Positions 47,525 to 55,948 of a stretch of DNA of 64,000 nt are shown here, one piece after another (positions within the stretch are counted from its first letter, which is position 1; each line of letters opens with the position of its first letter). The position numbers were made by a program, and so were the translations under genes. The stretch spans positions 124,001 to 188,000 of the forward strand of contig NZ_NOKT01000012.1 in the NCBI RefSeq assembly GCF_002237655.1. Reading direction: 5' to 3'. Origin of the DNA: Streptomyces sp. XY006 (lineage in GTDB: Bacteria; Actinomycetota; Actinomycetes; Streptomycetales; Streptomycetaceae). The notes beneath the pieces were generated by a model. The model saw only the letters and a program-made list of their open reading frames with translations. It was not told where the DNA came from and searched no databases.

Positions 47525-47581
47525 CCGCTGAACCGCCGGCCGCCCGGCCGACGGGTCCCGGTCACGGCGCCGGCGCCCCCG

Positions 47582-48013
47582 TCATGGCGGGGCGATGTCC
47601 GTGATCAGCGCGAGCAGTTGGAGATCCCGGGGCGGGTCGCGGTCGGTGACCGCCACGGCGACCCAGCGGCCGGTGCCCTCGACCTCCCACACGTACGCGA
47701 GACGGGCGCGCACGCTCAACTCGGCCCACGGCGCGGGTATCTCCTCCTGCCCGGTCCGCAGCAGGACGGTCTGCAGGCTGTACGGCGGGGTGTCTCCCCA
47801 GCGCGAGGCCAGCAGCTCGCAGACGGCGTCCCGGTCCTTCTCCAGCTGGTCCACCACCACCGCCCACCGCGCCGGGTCGCCGTCCGCCGCGGCGTCCAGC
47901 ACCGCGACGTGCCGGCCGGGCCACGAGGCGCCGACGTCCGACGGGCCGTGCTCCGCCGGAAAGGGGCGGTAGCACAGCTCGTCGATGAGAGCGATGTGCC
48001 GGGCGATGTTCAT
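47582..48013 (-). CDS. Conserved hypothetical protein
   Basis: 143-residue soluble protein without recognised domains. It starts MNIARHIALIDELCYRPFPA; features alternate helical (VVVDQLEKDRDAVCELLASR) and strand-like (RARLAYVWEVEGTGRWVAVA) segments. No signal or membrane segment. ATG at 48013 with TGGAGA directly upstream. Separated from the ABC-2 operon by 67 bp, same strand. Function unknown. Confidence 0.75.
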   Translation of the reverse strand: MNIARHIALIDELCYRPFPAEHGPSDVGASWPGRHVAVLDAAADGDPARWAVVVDQLEKDRDAVCELLASRWGDTPPYSLQTVLLRTGQEEIPAPWAELSVRARLAYVWEVEGTGRWVAVAVTDRDPPRDLQLLALITDIAPP

Positions 48014-48080
48014 GTCTCCAGTAAACCCGCCCCCACTGACACTTGGCGGGGCATCAGGCCGGTCCCGGCCAGGGCCGCGG

Positions 48081-48806
48081 TCAGGCGTCCGCGCGCCGCA
48101 GGCGCCACCCTCCCAGCAGCAGGGCGGCACCCGCCCACAGCGCGGTCACCGCGAGTCCGGACCAGGGGCCCAGGGTCCCGTCGGGCCGCTCGTGGAGGAC
48201 CAGTTGGCCCGCCTTGTCGGGAAGGAAGTCGGCGACCGTGCCCGTCGCGTCGCCGATCACGAAGGACACGACGAGGAGGAACGGGATCAGCAGGGACAGT
48301 GCGGCGACTCCGCTGCGCAGGAGCGCGGCGACCCCCGCCGCGCACAGGGCCATCAGCGTCAGGTAGACGGCGCAGCCCACGACGGCGCGCACCTGCTCCG
48401 CGGCGTCGAGCCGGCCGGCCGCCGTGCCGAGCCCCGCCCGCGCCGCGAGGAGAGCCGCCGCAGCCGTCACCAGCCCCACCGGGAACACCGCCGCGGCGAT
48501 GACGGCCGCCTTGGCCGCGAACCACCGGCCCCGCCGTGGCACCGCGGCCAGCGAGAGCCGCAGCGCACCCGGGTGGAATTCCGCCGACACGGCCGTCGCG
48601 CCGAAGGAGACGGCAGCGATCTGCCCCGGTATGACACCGGTCAGGGCCGTGAACAGCGGGTCGAAGCCCGGGTCCGACGTGTCGGAGGCGCCGGCGATCG
48701 CGGAGAACGCCGTGGTGGCGGCGAACAGGGCCAGGAGCGCTCCGGCCAGGGACCGCAGGGTGCGGATCTTCAGCCACTCGGAGCGGAGTACGGGCGTGTG
48801 GTCCAT
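48081..48806 (-). CDS. ABC-2 type permease
   Basis: 241-residue permease with six helices; starts MDHTPVLRSEWLKIRTLRSL (ABC-2 signature SEWxKxxTxR), loop SDTSDPGFDPLF, then helices up to residue 235. Partner of the ATPase encoded just upstream (2 nt apart). A one-ATPase, one-permease exporter, often for antibiotics or peptides; substrate unknown. Confidence 0.9.
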   Translation of the reverse strand: MDHTPVLRSEWLKIRTLRSLAGALLALFAATTAFSAIAGASDTSDPGFDPLFTALTGVIPGQIAAVSFGATAVSAEFHPGALRLSLAAVPRRGRWFAAKAAVIAAAVFPVGLVTAAAALLAARAGLGTAAGRLDAAEQVRAVVGCAVYLTLMALCAAGVAALLRSGVAALSLLIPFLLVVSFVIGDATGTVADFLPDKAGQLVLHERPDGTLGPWSGLAVTALWAGAALLLGGWRLRRADA

Positions 48807-48808
48807 GG

Positions 48809-49729
48809 TCAGGCCTCCTGCGGCTGTGCGGTGAACTCGGTCCGGTCCCCGGTGAGGTCGAAGTAAGCCTGCTCCAACGTGGCCTCTTCGGCGGCGAGTT
48901 CGAGGACGGGGATCCCGGCCGCCGAGGTGATGCGGCCGATGTCGTCCACGCGCGCGTGGTGCACGGTCCAGTGCCCGTCCGGGTGTTCCACGACGTCGTG
49001 GCCGTGCCGGGCGAGGGCGCTGCTCAGGGCGGCGGGGTCGGTCGTGCGGATCCGTACGCGGGGGCGCACGCGCGCGTGGATGAAGTCCCGCATCGGGGTG
49101 TCGGCGAGGAGCCGGCCGCGGCCGAGGACGACGAGGTGGTCGGCGAAGGACGCGGTCTCGTTCATCAGGTGGCTGGAGACCAGCACCGTGCGCCCCTCCC
49201 CCGCGAGGCGGCGCAGCAACCGCCGGATCCACACGATGCCTTCGGGGTCGAGTCCGTTGGACGGCTCGTCCAGCATGACCACTTCGGGGTCGCCCAGCAG
49301 GGCGGCCGCGATGCCGAGCCGCTGCCGCATGCCCAGCGAGTACGTCCGCACGCGGCGGCGGGCCACGGACGCCAGGCCCGTCTCCCGGAGGACCTCGTCG
49401 ACCCGGCGGTCCGGGATGCGGTTGCTCACCGCCAGGATCCGGAGGTGGTCGCGGGCGGTACGCGAGCCGTGCGCGGCCTGCGCGTCGAGCAGGGCGCCCA
49501 CGTGCCGCAGGGGTTCGCGCAGGTCGTGGTAGGCGCGGCCGCCGAGCGTGGCGGTCCCGGACGTCGGCCGGTCGAGGCCGAGCACCAGCCGCATGGTGGT
49601 GGACTTCCCCGCGCCGTTGGGGCCGAGGAAGCCGGTGACGCGGCCGGGCCGCACACGGACCGAGAGCCGGTCCACGGCCCGCCGGCCGCCGAACTCCTTG
49701 GTGAGGTCCTGGATGTCGATGCTGGTCAT
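48809..49729 (-). CDS. ABC transporter ATPase (DrrA/BcrA-like)
   Basis: 306-residue ATPase: Walker A GFLGPNGAGKSTTMRL, Q-loop region VGALLDAQAAHGSR, signature YSLGMRQRLGIAAALLG, Walker B VVMLDEPSNGLDP, switch SSHLMNETA. The C-terminal 80 residues resemble the regulatory domain of drug-export ATPases. ATG at 49729. Divergent from the NarL-type sensor kinase gene; the kinase/regulator pair is likely to control this exporter. Confidence 0.92.
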   Translation of the reverse strand: MTSIDIQDLTKEFGGRRAVDRLSVRVRPGRVTGFLGPNGAGKSTTMRLVLGLDRPTSGTATLGGRAYHDLREPLRHVGALLDAQAAHGSRTARDHLRILAVSNRIPDRRVDEVLRETGLASVARRRVRTYSLGMRQRLGIAAALLGDPEVVMLDEPSNGLDPEGIVWIRRLLRRLAGEGRTVLVSSHLMNETASFADHLVVLGRGRLLADTPMRDFIHARVRPRVRIRTTDPAALSSALARHGHDVVEHPDGHWTVHHARVDDIGRITSAAGIPVLELAAEEATLEQAYFDLTGDRTEFTAQPQEA

Positions 49730-49786
49730 GGCGGCAAGCGTGGCCGCCGGTGCGGGGCCCGGGCCTCCCCCTGCGGTGGAGATCGT

Positions 49787-49804
49787 CTCCCCCGTGCGGG
49801 GGAG
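49787..49804. promoter_or_regulatory. Hairpin in the ABC/kinase divergent promoter
   Basis: CTCCCCC (49787-49793), tetraloop GTGC, GGGGGAG (49798-49804). A perfect inverted repeat between the divergent starts at 49729 and 49839. Possibly an operator for the two-component regulator; no family consensus was recognised. Confidence 0.3.
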
Positions 49805-49838
49805 GTCCGCTGTCGGTGGCGGCTGGCACGATGACGCC

Positions 49839-51008
49839 ATGGTCCGCATGCTGCGCCCGTTGACGCGGGCGGTGACGTACACCCGGTGGCTGCATCTCGC
49901 CATGGCCGTCGTGTGGCCGTCCTTGTGGCTGTTCGTCAAGGAGACGTGGTGGACACAGGCCACGGCGGCGGCGCTGCTGGGCCTGGCCGGTCTCGTGCCC
50001 GCGATGCGGCTCGTGGAGGGGCTGCAGGCCCGGCTGCTGCTAATCGGCCACCGGCACGACAACGCGAGCGCGGAGATCATGGCGGCCCCGTCGGCGACCT
50101 GGGCCGACCGGGGCCGCACCGCGGTGTGGCTCCAGGCCCGGCTCGTCATCGGCTACGCCGTGGCCATGCTCTCCGTACAGTTGCCGCTGCTGTCGATCGA
50201 CCTGATGACGACGGCCCTCGGCAGGAACCCGGCGGGCGGTGCGCTGCTGAACCTCTCGGGGCAGCACTGGTGGTACGGCCTGCTCGCGCCCGTGCCCCTG
50301 CTGCTGTTGCCCGTGGTGGTCGTCTGGTCGGGTCACCTCATCACCGCGCTGGCCGTGCGGCTCCTCGGCCCCTCCCCCGCCGAGCGGGTCGCCGCGCTGG
50401 AGGAGCGGACCGAGCAGTTGCTGGAACGCACCCGTATCGCCCGGGAGTTGCACGACTCCATCGGCCACGCGCTCACGGTCGCCGTCGTGCAGGCGGGTGC
50501 CGCGCGGGCCGCGGGCGATCCCGCCTTCACCGACCGGGCGCTGAGCGCCATCGAGGAGACCGGCCGGGCCGCCCTGGAGGACCTGGAGCGGGTGCTCGGC
50601 GTGCTGCGCGAGTCGGAGAAGCCAGTCGGCGCCAGACCGACCCTGGCGGACGCCGACCGGCTGCTGGAGTCCGCGCGTTCCTCGGGTGCGCAGGTCGACG
50701 CCGAGGTGACGGGTCCGGTGGACGCGGTGCCCGGGCCGGTGTCCCGGGAGGGCTACCGCATCCTTCAGGAGGCGCTCACGAACGTGCTGCGGCACGCGGG
50801 GGCGGTCCCGGTCCGGGTGCGGGTGCGGGTCGCCGACGACAGGCTCGTCCTCGCGGTCCGCAATCCGCTGCCCGGGGGGACACCGGGTCCCGGGCGCGGC
50901 AGCGGCCTGCGCGGCATACGCGAGCGCGCCGCCCTGCTCGGCGGGCGGGCCCGGACCGGACCGGACGCCGGCGACTGGCAGGTCCATGCCGAGCTGCCCC
51001 TGAGTTGA
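49839..51008 (+). CDS. NarL-type sensor histidine kinase
   Basis: 389-residue membrane kinase. Four hydrophobic segments in the N-terminal half (about 17-33, 43-56, 100-121, 147-175), a short coiled coil, then HisKA_3 with His205 in RIARELHDSIGHALTV, and HATPase_c with EALTNVLRHAGA and GSGLRGIRERAALLGG. ATG at 49839; an in-frame ATG nine bases later is possible. The response regulator follows 14 nt downstream. Probably senses envelope stress or the compound exported by the divergent ABC system; this is inference. Confidence 0.92.
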   Translation: MVRMLRPLTRAVTYTRWLHLAMAVVWPSLWLFVKETWWTQATAAALLGLAGLVPAMRLVEGLQARLLLIGHRHDNASAEIMAAPSATWADRGRTAVWLQARLVIGYAVAMLSVQLPLLSIDLMTTALGRNPAGGALLNLSGQHWWYGLLAPVPLLLLPVVVVWSGHLITALAVRLLGPSPAERVAALEERTEQLLERTRIARELHDSIGHALTVAVVQAGAARAAGDPAFTDRALSAIEETGRAALEDLERVLGVLRESEKPVGARPTLADADRLLESARSSGAQVDAEVTGPVDAVPGPVSREGYRILQEALTNVLRHAGAVPVRVRVRVADDRLVLAVRNPLPGGTPGPGRGSGLRGIRERAALLGGRARTGPDAGDWQVHAELPLS

Positions 51009-51022
51009 TCTACGCTGGTCCG

Positions 51023-51685
51023 ATGCCGGTCACCGTTCTCCTCGTCGACGACGAGCCCCTCGTGCGCGCGGGTCTGCGGGCCGTGCTGGAGGCGCAGCCC
51101 GACATCGAGGTGGTCGGGGAGGCGGCCGACGGGGCCGCCGTGATCCCGCTGGTGCGGCGACTGCGGCCGGACGTGGTGGCCATGGACGTGCGGATGCCGC
51201 TGCTGGACGGCATCGAGGCCACCCGGGCGCTGCTGCGGACGGTCGACGAGCCGCCGCGCATCCTCGTGGTGACGACCTTCGAGAACGACGAGTACGTCTA
51301 CGAGGCGTTGCGCGCGGGCGCCGACGGGTTCCTGCTGAAGCGGGCCCGGCCCGCGGAGATCGTGCACGCGGTACGGCTGATCGCGGAGGGCGAGTCGCTG
51401 CTGTTCCCGGCGTCGGTGCGGCAGTTGGCCGCCGAGTACGGCGACAACGGCGGCAACCGCGCGGCGCGGGCCGCGATGGAGCGGGCCCAGCTGACCGAGC
51501 GCGAGTCGGAGGTGCTGCGGCTGATGGCGCGGGGACTGTCCAACGCGGAGATCGCACACCGGCTGGTCGTCGGGACGGAGACCGTGAAGTCGCACGTCAG
51601 CGCGGTGCTGGCGAAGCTGGGGGCACGGGACCGCACGCAGGCGGTGATCGCGGCGTACGAGTCGGGGTTCGTGGCACCCGGCTGA
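51023..51685 (+). CDS. NarL/LuxR-type response regulator
   Basis: 220-residue regulator. Receiver domain (1-125): acidic DDE at 9-11, phosphorylation Asp55 in VVAMDVRMPLLDG, Lys in GFLLKRARP. HTH_LuxR (about 150-210): LTERESEVLRLMARGLSNAE, HRLVVGTETVKSHVSAVLAK. ATG at 51023. Partner of the kinase just upstream; predicted to control the divergent ABC exporter. Confidence 0.94.
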   Translation: MPVTVLLVDDEPLVRAGLRAVLEAQPDIEVVGEAADGAAVIPLVRRLRPDVVAMDVRMPLLDGIEATRALLRTVDEPPRILVVTTFENDEYVYEALRAGADGFLLKRARPAEIVHAVRLIAEGESLLFPASVRQLAAEYGDNGGNRAARAAMERAQLTERESEVLRLMARGLSNAEIAHRLVVGTETVKSHVSAVLAKLGARDRTQAVIAAYESGFVAPG

Positions 51686-51797
51686 TCGGCCGCGGCGACG
51701 CGGCGCGGCGGACGGGCACGCGGCCCCCGCCCCTCGCCGGGCGCGCCGTGCCGAAGTACGATCCGGCCAACACGCGCACGACCTGGGAGGACGGACG

Positions 51798-52952
51798 GTG
51801 GGGCGGCTGACCGGCGGGGATCCCTCGCTGCTGCGAAGGATCAACTCCGCGGTGGTGCTGCACGCGCTGCGTGCCACGGACTGCGCGACGCTGACCGAGA
51901 TCACCCGGGTGACGGGCCTGTCGAGACCGACGGTCGAGGGCGTCGTGGAGGGGCTCATCGAGGCCGGTCTGGTCGTCGAGAAGGCGGCCGAGGAGGGGGC
52001 GGCCCGGCGGCAGGGGCGGCCGGCGCGGCGGTTCCGGTTCCGGGCGGAGGCCGGGCATCTGCTCGGCGTGGAGGTCGGCGCGCGCCGCGTGGCCGTGCTC
52101 CTGTCCGACCTGGACGGCCGGGTGATCGGCTCGCAGGCCAAGGAGGTGGCGGAGACGACGGAGGCCGACGAGCGGCTGGAGCGGCTGCGCGGGGCCGTCG
52201 CCGAGCTGCTGCGGCGGGCCGGGGTCGCACGGGGCTCGCTGCGGGCCGTGGGCGTGGCGACGCCCGGGATCGTCGAGGCCGACGGCACGGTACGGCTGGG
52301 GACCGCCCTGCCGGGGTGGACGGGGCTGCGGCTGGGCGAACGGCTGAGCCGGTCGTTCAAGTGCCCGGTGCTGGTGGAGAACGACGCCAACGCGGCGGCC
52401 GTCGCCGAGCACTGGAAGGGCGCGGCCACCGAGTCCGACGACGTGGTGTACGTGCTGGCGGGGCTGAGCCCGGGCGCCGGTTCGCTGATCGGCGGGCGGC
52501 TGCACCGGGGCTACGGCGGCGCGGCCGGGGAGATCGGGGCGCTGCACCTGCTGGGCCGCGAGGTGACGCCCGAGACGCTGTTGTCGACCACGGACGAGCC
52601 CCTGCACCCCCTCGACGAGCAGGCGGTCGCCGAGGTCTTCGCACAGGCCCGCGAGGGCGACCAGCGGGCCCGGGCCGCCGTCGACCGCTTCATCCAGCGC
52701 CTGGTCCACGACGTGGCGGCCCTCGCCCTCGCCCTGGACCCGGAGCTCGTCGTCATCGGCGGCTGGGCGGCGGGCCTGGACGGCGTCCTGGACCCCCTCC
52801 GCCAGGAACTCGCCCGGTACTGTCTGCGCCCCCCGCAGGTGACCCTCTCCCGCCTCGGCGACGCGGCCGTGGCAACGGGAGCCCTGCGCCTCGCCCTGGA
52901 CCACGTGGAGGAACAACTCTTCACGGTGGAGGGCAGGGCAACGCCGTTCTAG
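51798..52952 (+). CDS. ROK-family transcriptional regulator
   Basis: 384-residue protein: N-terminal winged HTH (about 10-70; LRATDCATLTEITRVTGLSR, PTVEGVVEGLIEAGLVV), then the ROK actin-fold domain (VGVATPGIVEADG, NDANAAAVAEHW, GLSPGAGSLIGGRLHRGYGG). The usual sugar-binding ExGH reads GEIGAL and the zinc motif CxCGxxGCxE is absent, so it is unlikely to be a kinase and differs from canonical NagC/XylR-type regulators. GTG at 51798 with GGGAGG upstream. No sugar-uptake genes lie nearby; target unknown. Confidence 0.88.
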   Translation: MGRLTGGDPSLLRRINSAVVLHALRATDCATLTEITRVTGLSRPTVEGVVEGLIEAGLVVEKAAEEGAARRQGRPARRFRFRAEAGHLLGVEVGARRVAVLLSDLDGRVIGSQAKEVAETTEADERLERLRGAVAELLRRAGVARGSLRAVGVATPGIVEADGTVRLGTALPGWTGLRLGERLSRSFKCPVLVENDANAAAVAEHWKGAATESDDVVYVLAGLSPGAGSLIGGRLHRGYGGAAGEIGALHLLGREVTPETLLSTTDEPLHPLDEQAVAEVFAQAREGDQRARAAVDRFIQRLVHDVAALALALDPELVVIGGWAAGLDGVLDPLRQELARYCLRPPQVTLSRLGDAAVATGALRLALDHVEEQLFTVEGRATPF

Positions 52953-53066
52953 CGTCGGGCCTTCCGGCGTGGGGCCCTCCAGCTTCGCCCCCGGCCTCGG
53001 TCCCTGAGCTTCTGGCCGTCCCGCGCCCACGGCGCTTCCGAGGCCTTCGGCGCTTCCGGCGGCGTC

Positions 53067-53828
53067 TCAGGACGCCTTCCGTTGCGGCCCGGCGTGGATC
53101 TCCACGCCCCCCGCGTCGCCGAAGGTCAGCCGGCACGTGTCGGCGCGGTACGTGGCCACCGACAGCGCGGCCGTGCGCCCGGCCGCGACGAACCGGGTCG
53201 TGACGACGAGGACGGGCGCCCCGGGCAGCCGGTCCAGCTCCTTCGCGTCGTCGGCCCCGGCGGAGCCGAGCTCCACCGCGTTCTCCTGCCGCTCCAGGGC
53301 CGGCCGCTGCAGCTCGCGCAGCACCGCACGCGCGCGTGCCGCCCCGGACGGGGCGTCGATGCCGGACAGCTCGGGCACCGAGAACTGCGGGACGTAGAGC
53401 AGTTCGGCGGCCACCGGCCGGCCGTGCGAGACACGGGAGCGGCGCACGATGTGCACCGGCTCGTCCGGGCCCGTCTCCAGGACCTCGGCGACGGCCGCGG
53501 GCGGCACCGCCGTCGTGCAGTCGACCGGCTGCCAGGCGTCGTCGGGGCCGCCCGGCCAGACGTGCGGGCCGGTGCCGAGGGAGACGCCCATGCGCGGCGG
53601 GGCGACGGTCGTGCCGACCCCGCGGCGGCGCTGCAGCCTGCCTTCCAGTTCGAGCTGTTCCAGAGCCTGGCGGAGGGTCGCGCGGGCGACGCCGAAGCGG
53701 GCCGCCAGATCGCGCTCGTTGGGCAGGATCTCCCCCACCGAGAACTCCGAGTCGAGCGCTTGGCTGAGCACGGTCTTGAGATGCCAGTACTTCGGTTCCG
53801 GCACCGATTCCAGCTGCGTGGTCCCCAC
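53067..53828 (-). CDS. GntR/HutC-family regulator with UTRA domain
   Basis: 253-residue regulator: winged HTH (about 15-80; LPNERDLAARFGVARATLRQ, QLELEGRLQRRRGVGT) and UTRA effector domain (about 95-250; VHIVRRSRVSHGRPVAAELL). Same subfamily as DasR, which responds to phosphosugars. The GTG at 53828 has GGAGG at 5-nt spacing; an earlier in-frame start would add 22 AT-rich, unlikely residues. A DasR-like palindrome overlapping a good promoter lies upstream, pointing to autoregulation. It could control sugar or amino-sugar genes elsewhere. Confidence 0.92.
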   Translation of the reverse strand: MGTTQLESVPEPKYWHLKTVLSQALDSEFSVGEILPNERDLAARFGVARATLRQALEQLELEGRLQRRRGVGTTVAPPRMGVSLGTGPHVWPGGPDDAWQPVDCTTAVPPAAVAEVLETGPDEPVHIVRRSRVSHGRPVAAELLYVPQFSVPELSGIDAPSGAARARAVLRELQRPALERQENAVELGSAGADDAKELDRLPGAPVLVVTTRFVAAGRTAALSVATYRADTCRLTFGDAGGVEIHAGPQRKAS

Positions 53829-53903
53829 CCTGTCCTCCGCAAGAGCCGTGGTCGGCGGCGATTTAGCGCCCTTGTTTATTAAAGGTTGTTGCACTTATCT
53901 GCG

Positions 53904-53932
53904 ACCATAGGGCGGCCCTGATGCTTGGTCAA
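53904..53932 (-). promoter_or_regulatory. SigA/HrdB-type promoter of the gntR gene
   Basis: On the minus strand: TTGACC (-35; plus 53927-53932), 17-bp spacer, TATGGT (-10; plus 53904-53909). Start expected near 53897, about 70 nt before the GTG at 53828. Confidence 0.6.
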
Positions 53933-53938
53933 GACCAA
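53925..53938. promoter_or_regulatory. DasR-like palindromic operator overlapping the -35
   Basis: TTGGTCAAGACCAA: perfect 6-bp arms around AA. It matches the core TGGTCTAGACCA of the DasR-responsive element except for the central bases, and overlaps the -35 hexamer of the gntR promoter. A repressor bound there would block the polymerase. Confidence 0.6.
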
Positions 53939-53996
53939 TGCCGGGAACGTTCACGGCACCGCAATGCGGCCGTCGTGAAGGCCGCCCCGCCCCGCG

Positions 53997-54878
53997 TCAG
54001 ACGGCCAGCGAGCGCAGCTTGTCGGGGTTGCGGACGACGTAGACGGCCTGGATGCGTCCCCCGGCGACGTCGAGCTGGAAGACCGAGTCGGGCTTGTCGC
54101 CGGACAGGACCAGCACGGCCGGGCCGCCGTTGAGTTCCAGGAACCGCACGGAGAAATCCCGCAGGCCCTTGCGCGCGGCGCCCACGAGGAAACGGCCCAC
54201 CTTGTCGGCGGTCTGCAGCACCCGCAGCGGCGCCCGCGCCTTGCCGCCGCTGTCGCCGACGAGCCGGACGTCCGGGGCCAGCAGCGCCAGCAGCCCTTCG
54301 AGGTCGCCGTCCGCGGCGGCGGCCAGGAACCGTTCGGTGAGGTCGCGGCGCTGGGCGGGGTCGACCTCGTAGCGCGGCCTGCCCTCCTCGACGTGCCTGC
54401 GGGCCCGCCCGGCGAGCTGACGCACCGCCGGTTCGCCGCGGTCGATCATGGCGGCGATGTCGGCGTAGGGGAAGCCGAAGGCCTCGCGCAGCACGAACAC
54501 CGCCCGTTCCAGCGGTGACAGGGACTCCAGGACGACGAGGACGGCGAGCGAGACGGAGTCGGCGAGCACGGCCCGTTCGGCGGTGTCCGGCACGGTGGCG
54601 CCGAAGTCGGTGACGTACGGCTCGGGCAGCCAGGGGCCGACGTAGGTCTCTCCGCGGGCCTTGATCTGGCGCAGCCGGTCGATGGCGAGACGGGTGGTGA
54701 TCCGGACGAGGTAGCCGCGCGGCTCGCGCACGTCCGCGCGGTCGGCTCCGGACCAGCGCAGCCAGGCGTCCTGGACGACGTCCTCCGCGTCGGCCACGCG
54801 GCCCAGCATGCGGTAGGCGACGCCCAGCAGGACGGGGCGGTGGGCTTCGAAGACGTCGGTCGCGGTCTCGGTGGTCAC
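53997..54878 (-). CDS. ECF41-type RNA polymerase sigma factor
   Basis: 293-residue extracytoplasmic-function sigma factor with the C-terminal NTF2/SnoaL-like extension that marks ECF41. Region 2 (about 10-80: DAEDVVQDAWLRW, YLVRITTRLAIDRL), region 4 (about 110-165: SLSPLERAVFVLREAFGFPY, DIAAMIDRGEPAVRQLAGRA), then the SnoaL-like domain (about 170-290) with SGGKARAP (the DGGGK-like motif). In this group the extension replaces an anti-sigma factor. GTG at 54878 with GGAG upstream. Divergent from an alpha/beta hydrolase gene, a possible target. Confidence 0.92.
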   Translation of the reverse strand: MTTETATDVFEAHRPVLLGVAYRMLGRVADAEDVVQDAWLRWSGADRADVREPRGYLVRITTRLAIDRLRQIKARGETYVGPWLPEPYVTDFGATVPDTAERAVLADSVSLAVLVVLESLSPLERAVFVLREAFGFPYADIAAMIDRGEPAVRQLAGRARRHVEEGRPRYEVDPAQRRDLTERFLAAAADGDLEGLLALLAPDVRLVGDSGGKARAPLRVLQTADKVGRFLVGAARKGLRDFSVRFLELNGGPAVLVLSGDKPDSVFQLDVAGGRIQAVYVVRNPDKLRSLAV

Positions 54879-55068
54879 GGCTCCATCCCAGCCCACGGCA
54901 GCGGCCCTGTCCAGGCGGAATCGCCCCTTGTCGGACAGAACGGCGGCCGGTCCCGGCCGGGTTGGGCCGGAACGGGCCATGATGAAGCACCCTGGGGCTA
55001 CCGACCGGTAGCAATTGCTGACAAGCTGTCTACAGCGTCCGCCCGCGAGTCCAGCCGAGGAGCACCGC

Positions 55069-55899
55069 ATGCCCACCACCGTCTCCTTCGAAGTCGCCAC
55101 CGCGCACGGCGAGCAGCGCGTGACCCTCGCGTACACGCGCCGGGGCAGCGGCGCACCGCTCCTGCTGCTGCACGGCATCGGCCACCACCGGCAGGCCTGG
55201 GACCCGGTGCTGCCCGCGCTGGCGGCCGAGCGCGACGTCATCGCCGTGGACCTGCCCGGCTGCGGTGAGTCGCCGGCGCTCCCGGACGGCATGGCCCACG
55301 ACCTGCCGACGATGAACGCCGTGCTGGTGGGGCTGTGCGCCGCGCTGGAGATCGAGCGGCCGCACGTGGCGGGCAACTCGCTGGGCGGCCTGCTGGCCCT
55401 GGACCTGGCACGGGCGCGGCTGGTCCGCTCCGTCACGGCCCTGTCCCCCGCCGGGTTCTGGAACGACGCCGAGCGGCGGTACGCCTTCACGGTGCTGAGC
55501 GCGATGCGGCGGATCGCCCGGCGGATCCCGCCGCCCGTGGTCGAGCGGCTGGCCCGGCCCGCGCTCGGGCGCACCTTGCTGACCAGCACCATCTATGCCC
55601 GCCCGGGCCGCCGTTCGCCCGAGGCCGTGGCCGCCGAGACGCTCGCGCTGGCACGGGCCCAGGGCTTCTCGGAGACGCTCCGCTCGGGCCGGACCGTGCA
55701 GTTCACCGACGACATCGTGGGCACGCCGGTCACCGTGGCGTGGGGCAGCCGGGACCGGCTGCTCATCCCCCGCCAGGGCGTGCGCGCCAAGACCGTCATC
55801 CCCAAGGCCCGGCTGGTGAAGCTGCCCGGCTGCGGTCACGTCCCGATGAACGACGACCCGGCGCTGGTGGCCCGGGTCGTCCTCGACGGCAGCCGCTGA
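55069..55899 (+). CDS. Alpha/beta hydrolase
   Basis: 276-residue alpha/beta-fold hydrolase. Oxyanion region LLLHGIGHHRQAW, nucleophile Ser in VAGNSLGGLLAL, acid Asp in WGSRDRLLIP and His in CGHVPMN. ATG at 55069 with GAGGAG 7 nt upstream; an earlier in-frame GTG would add 18 poorly conserved residues. Substrate unknown (ester, epoxide or similar). Divergent from the ECF41 sigma gene, which suggests regulation by it. Confidence 0.9.
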   Translation: MPTTVSFEVATAHGEQRVTLAYTRRGSGAPLLLLHGIGHHRQAWDPVLPALAAERDVIAVDLPGCGESPALPDGMAHDLPTMNAVLVGLCAALEIERPHVAGNSLGGLLALDLARARLVRSVTALSPAGFWNDAERRYAFTVLSAMRRIARRIPPPVVERLARPALGRTLLTSTIYARPGRRSPEAVAAETLALARAQGFSETLRSGRTVQFTDDIVGTPVTVAWGSRDRLLIPRQGVRAKTVIPKARLVKLPGCGHVPMNDDPALVARVVLDGSR

Positions 55900-55948
55900 C
55901 CCCGGGGCGGCGGCCGCCCCTGCGGGGGAGCACTTAGGGTCTCTCCTC

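Noticed and set aside
53829..53894. 22-residue N-terminal extension of the GntR protein with a TTA codon
   Set aside because: The extension is AT-rich, not conserved in type, and the downstream GTG has a good ribosome site. The TTA is therefore probably in the untranslated leader.
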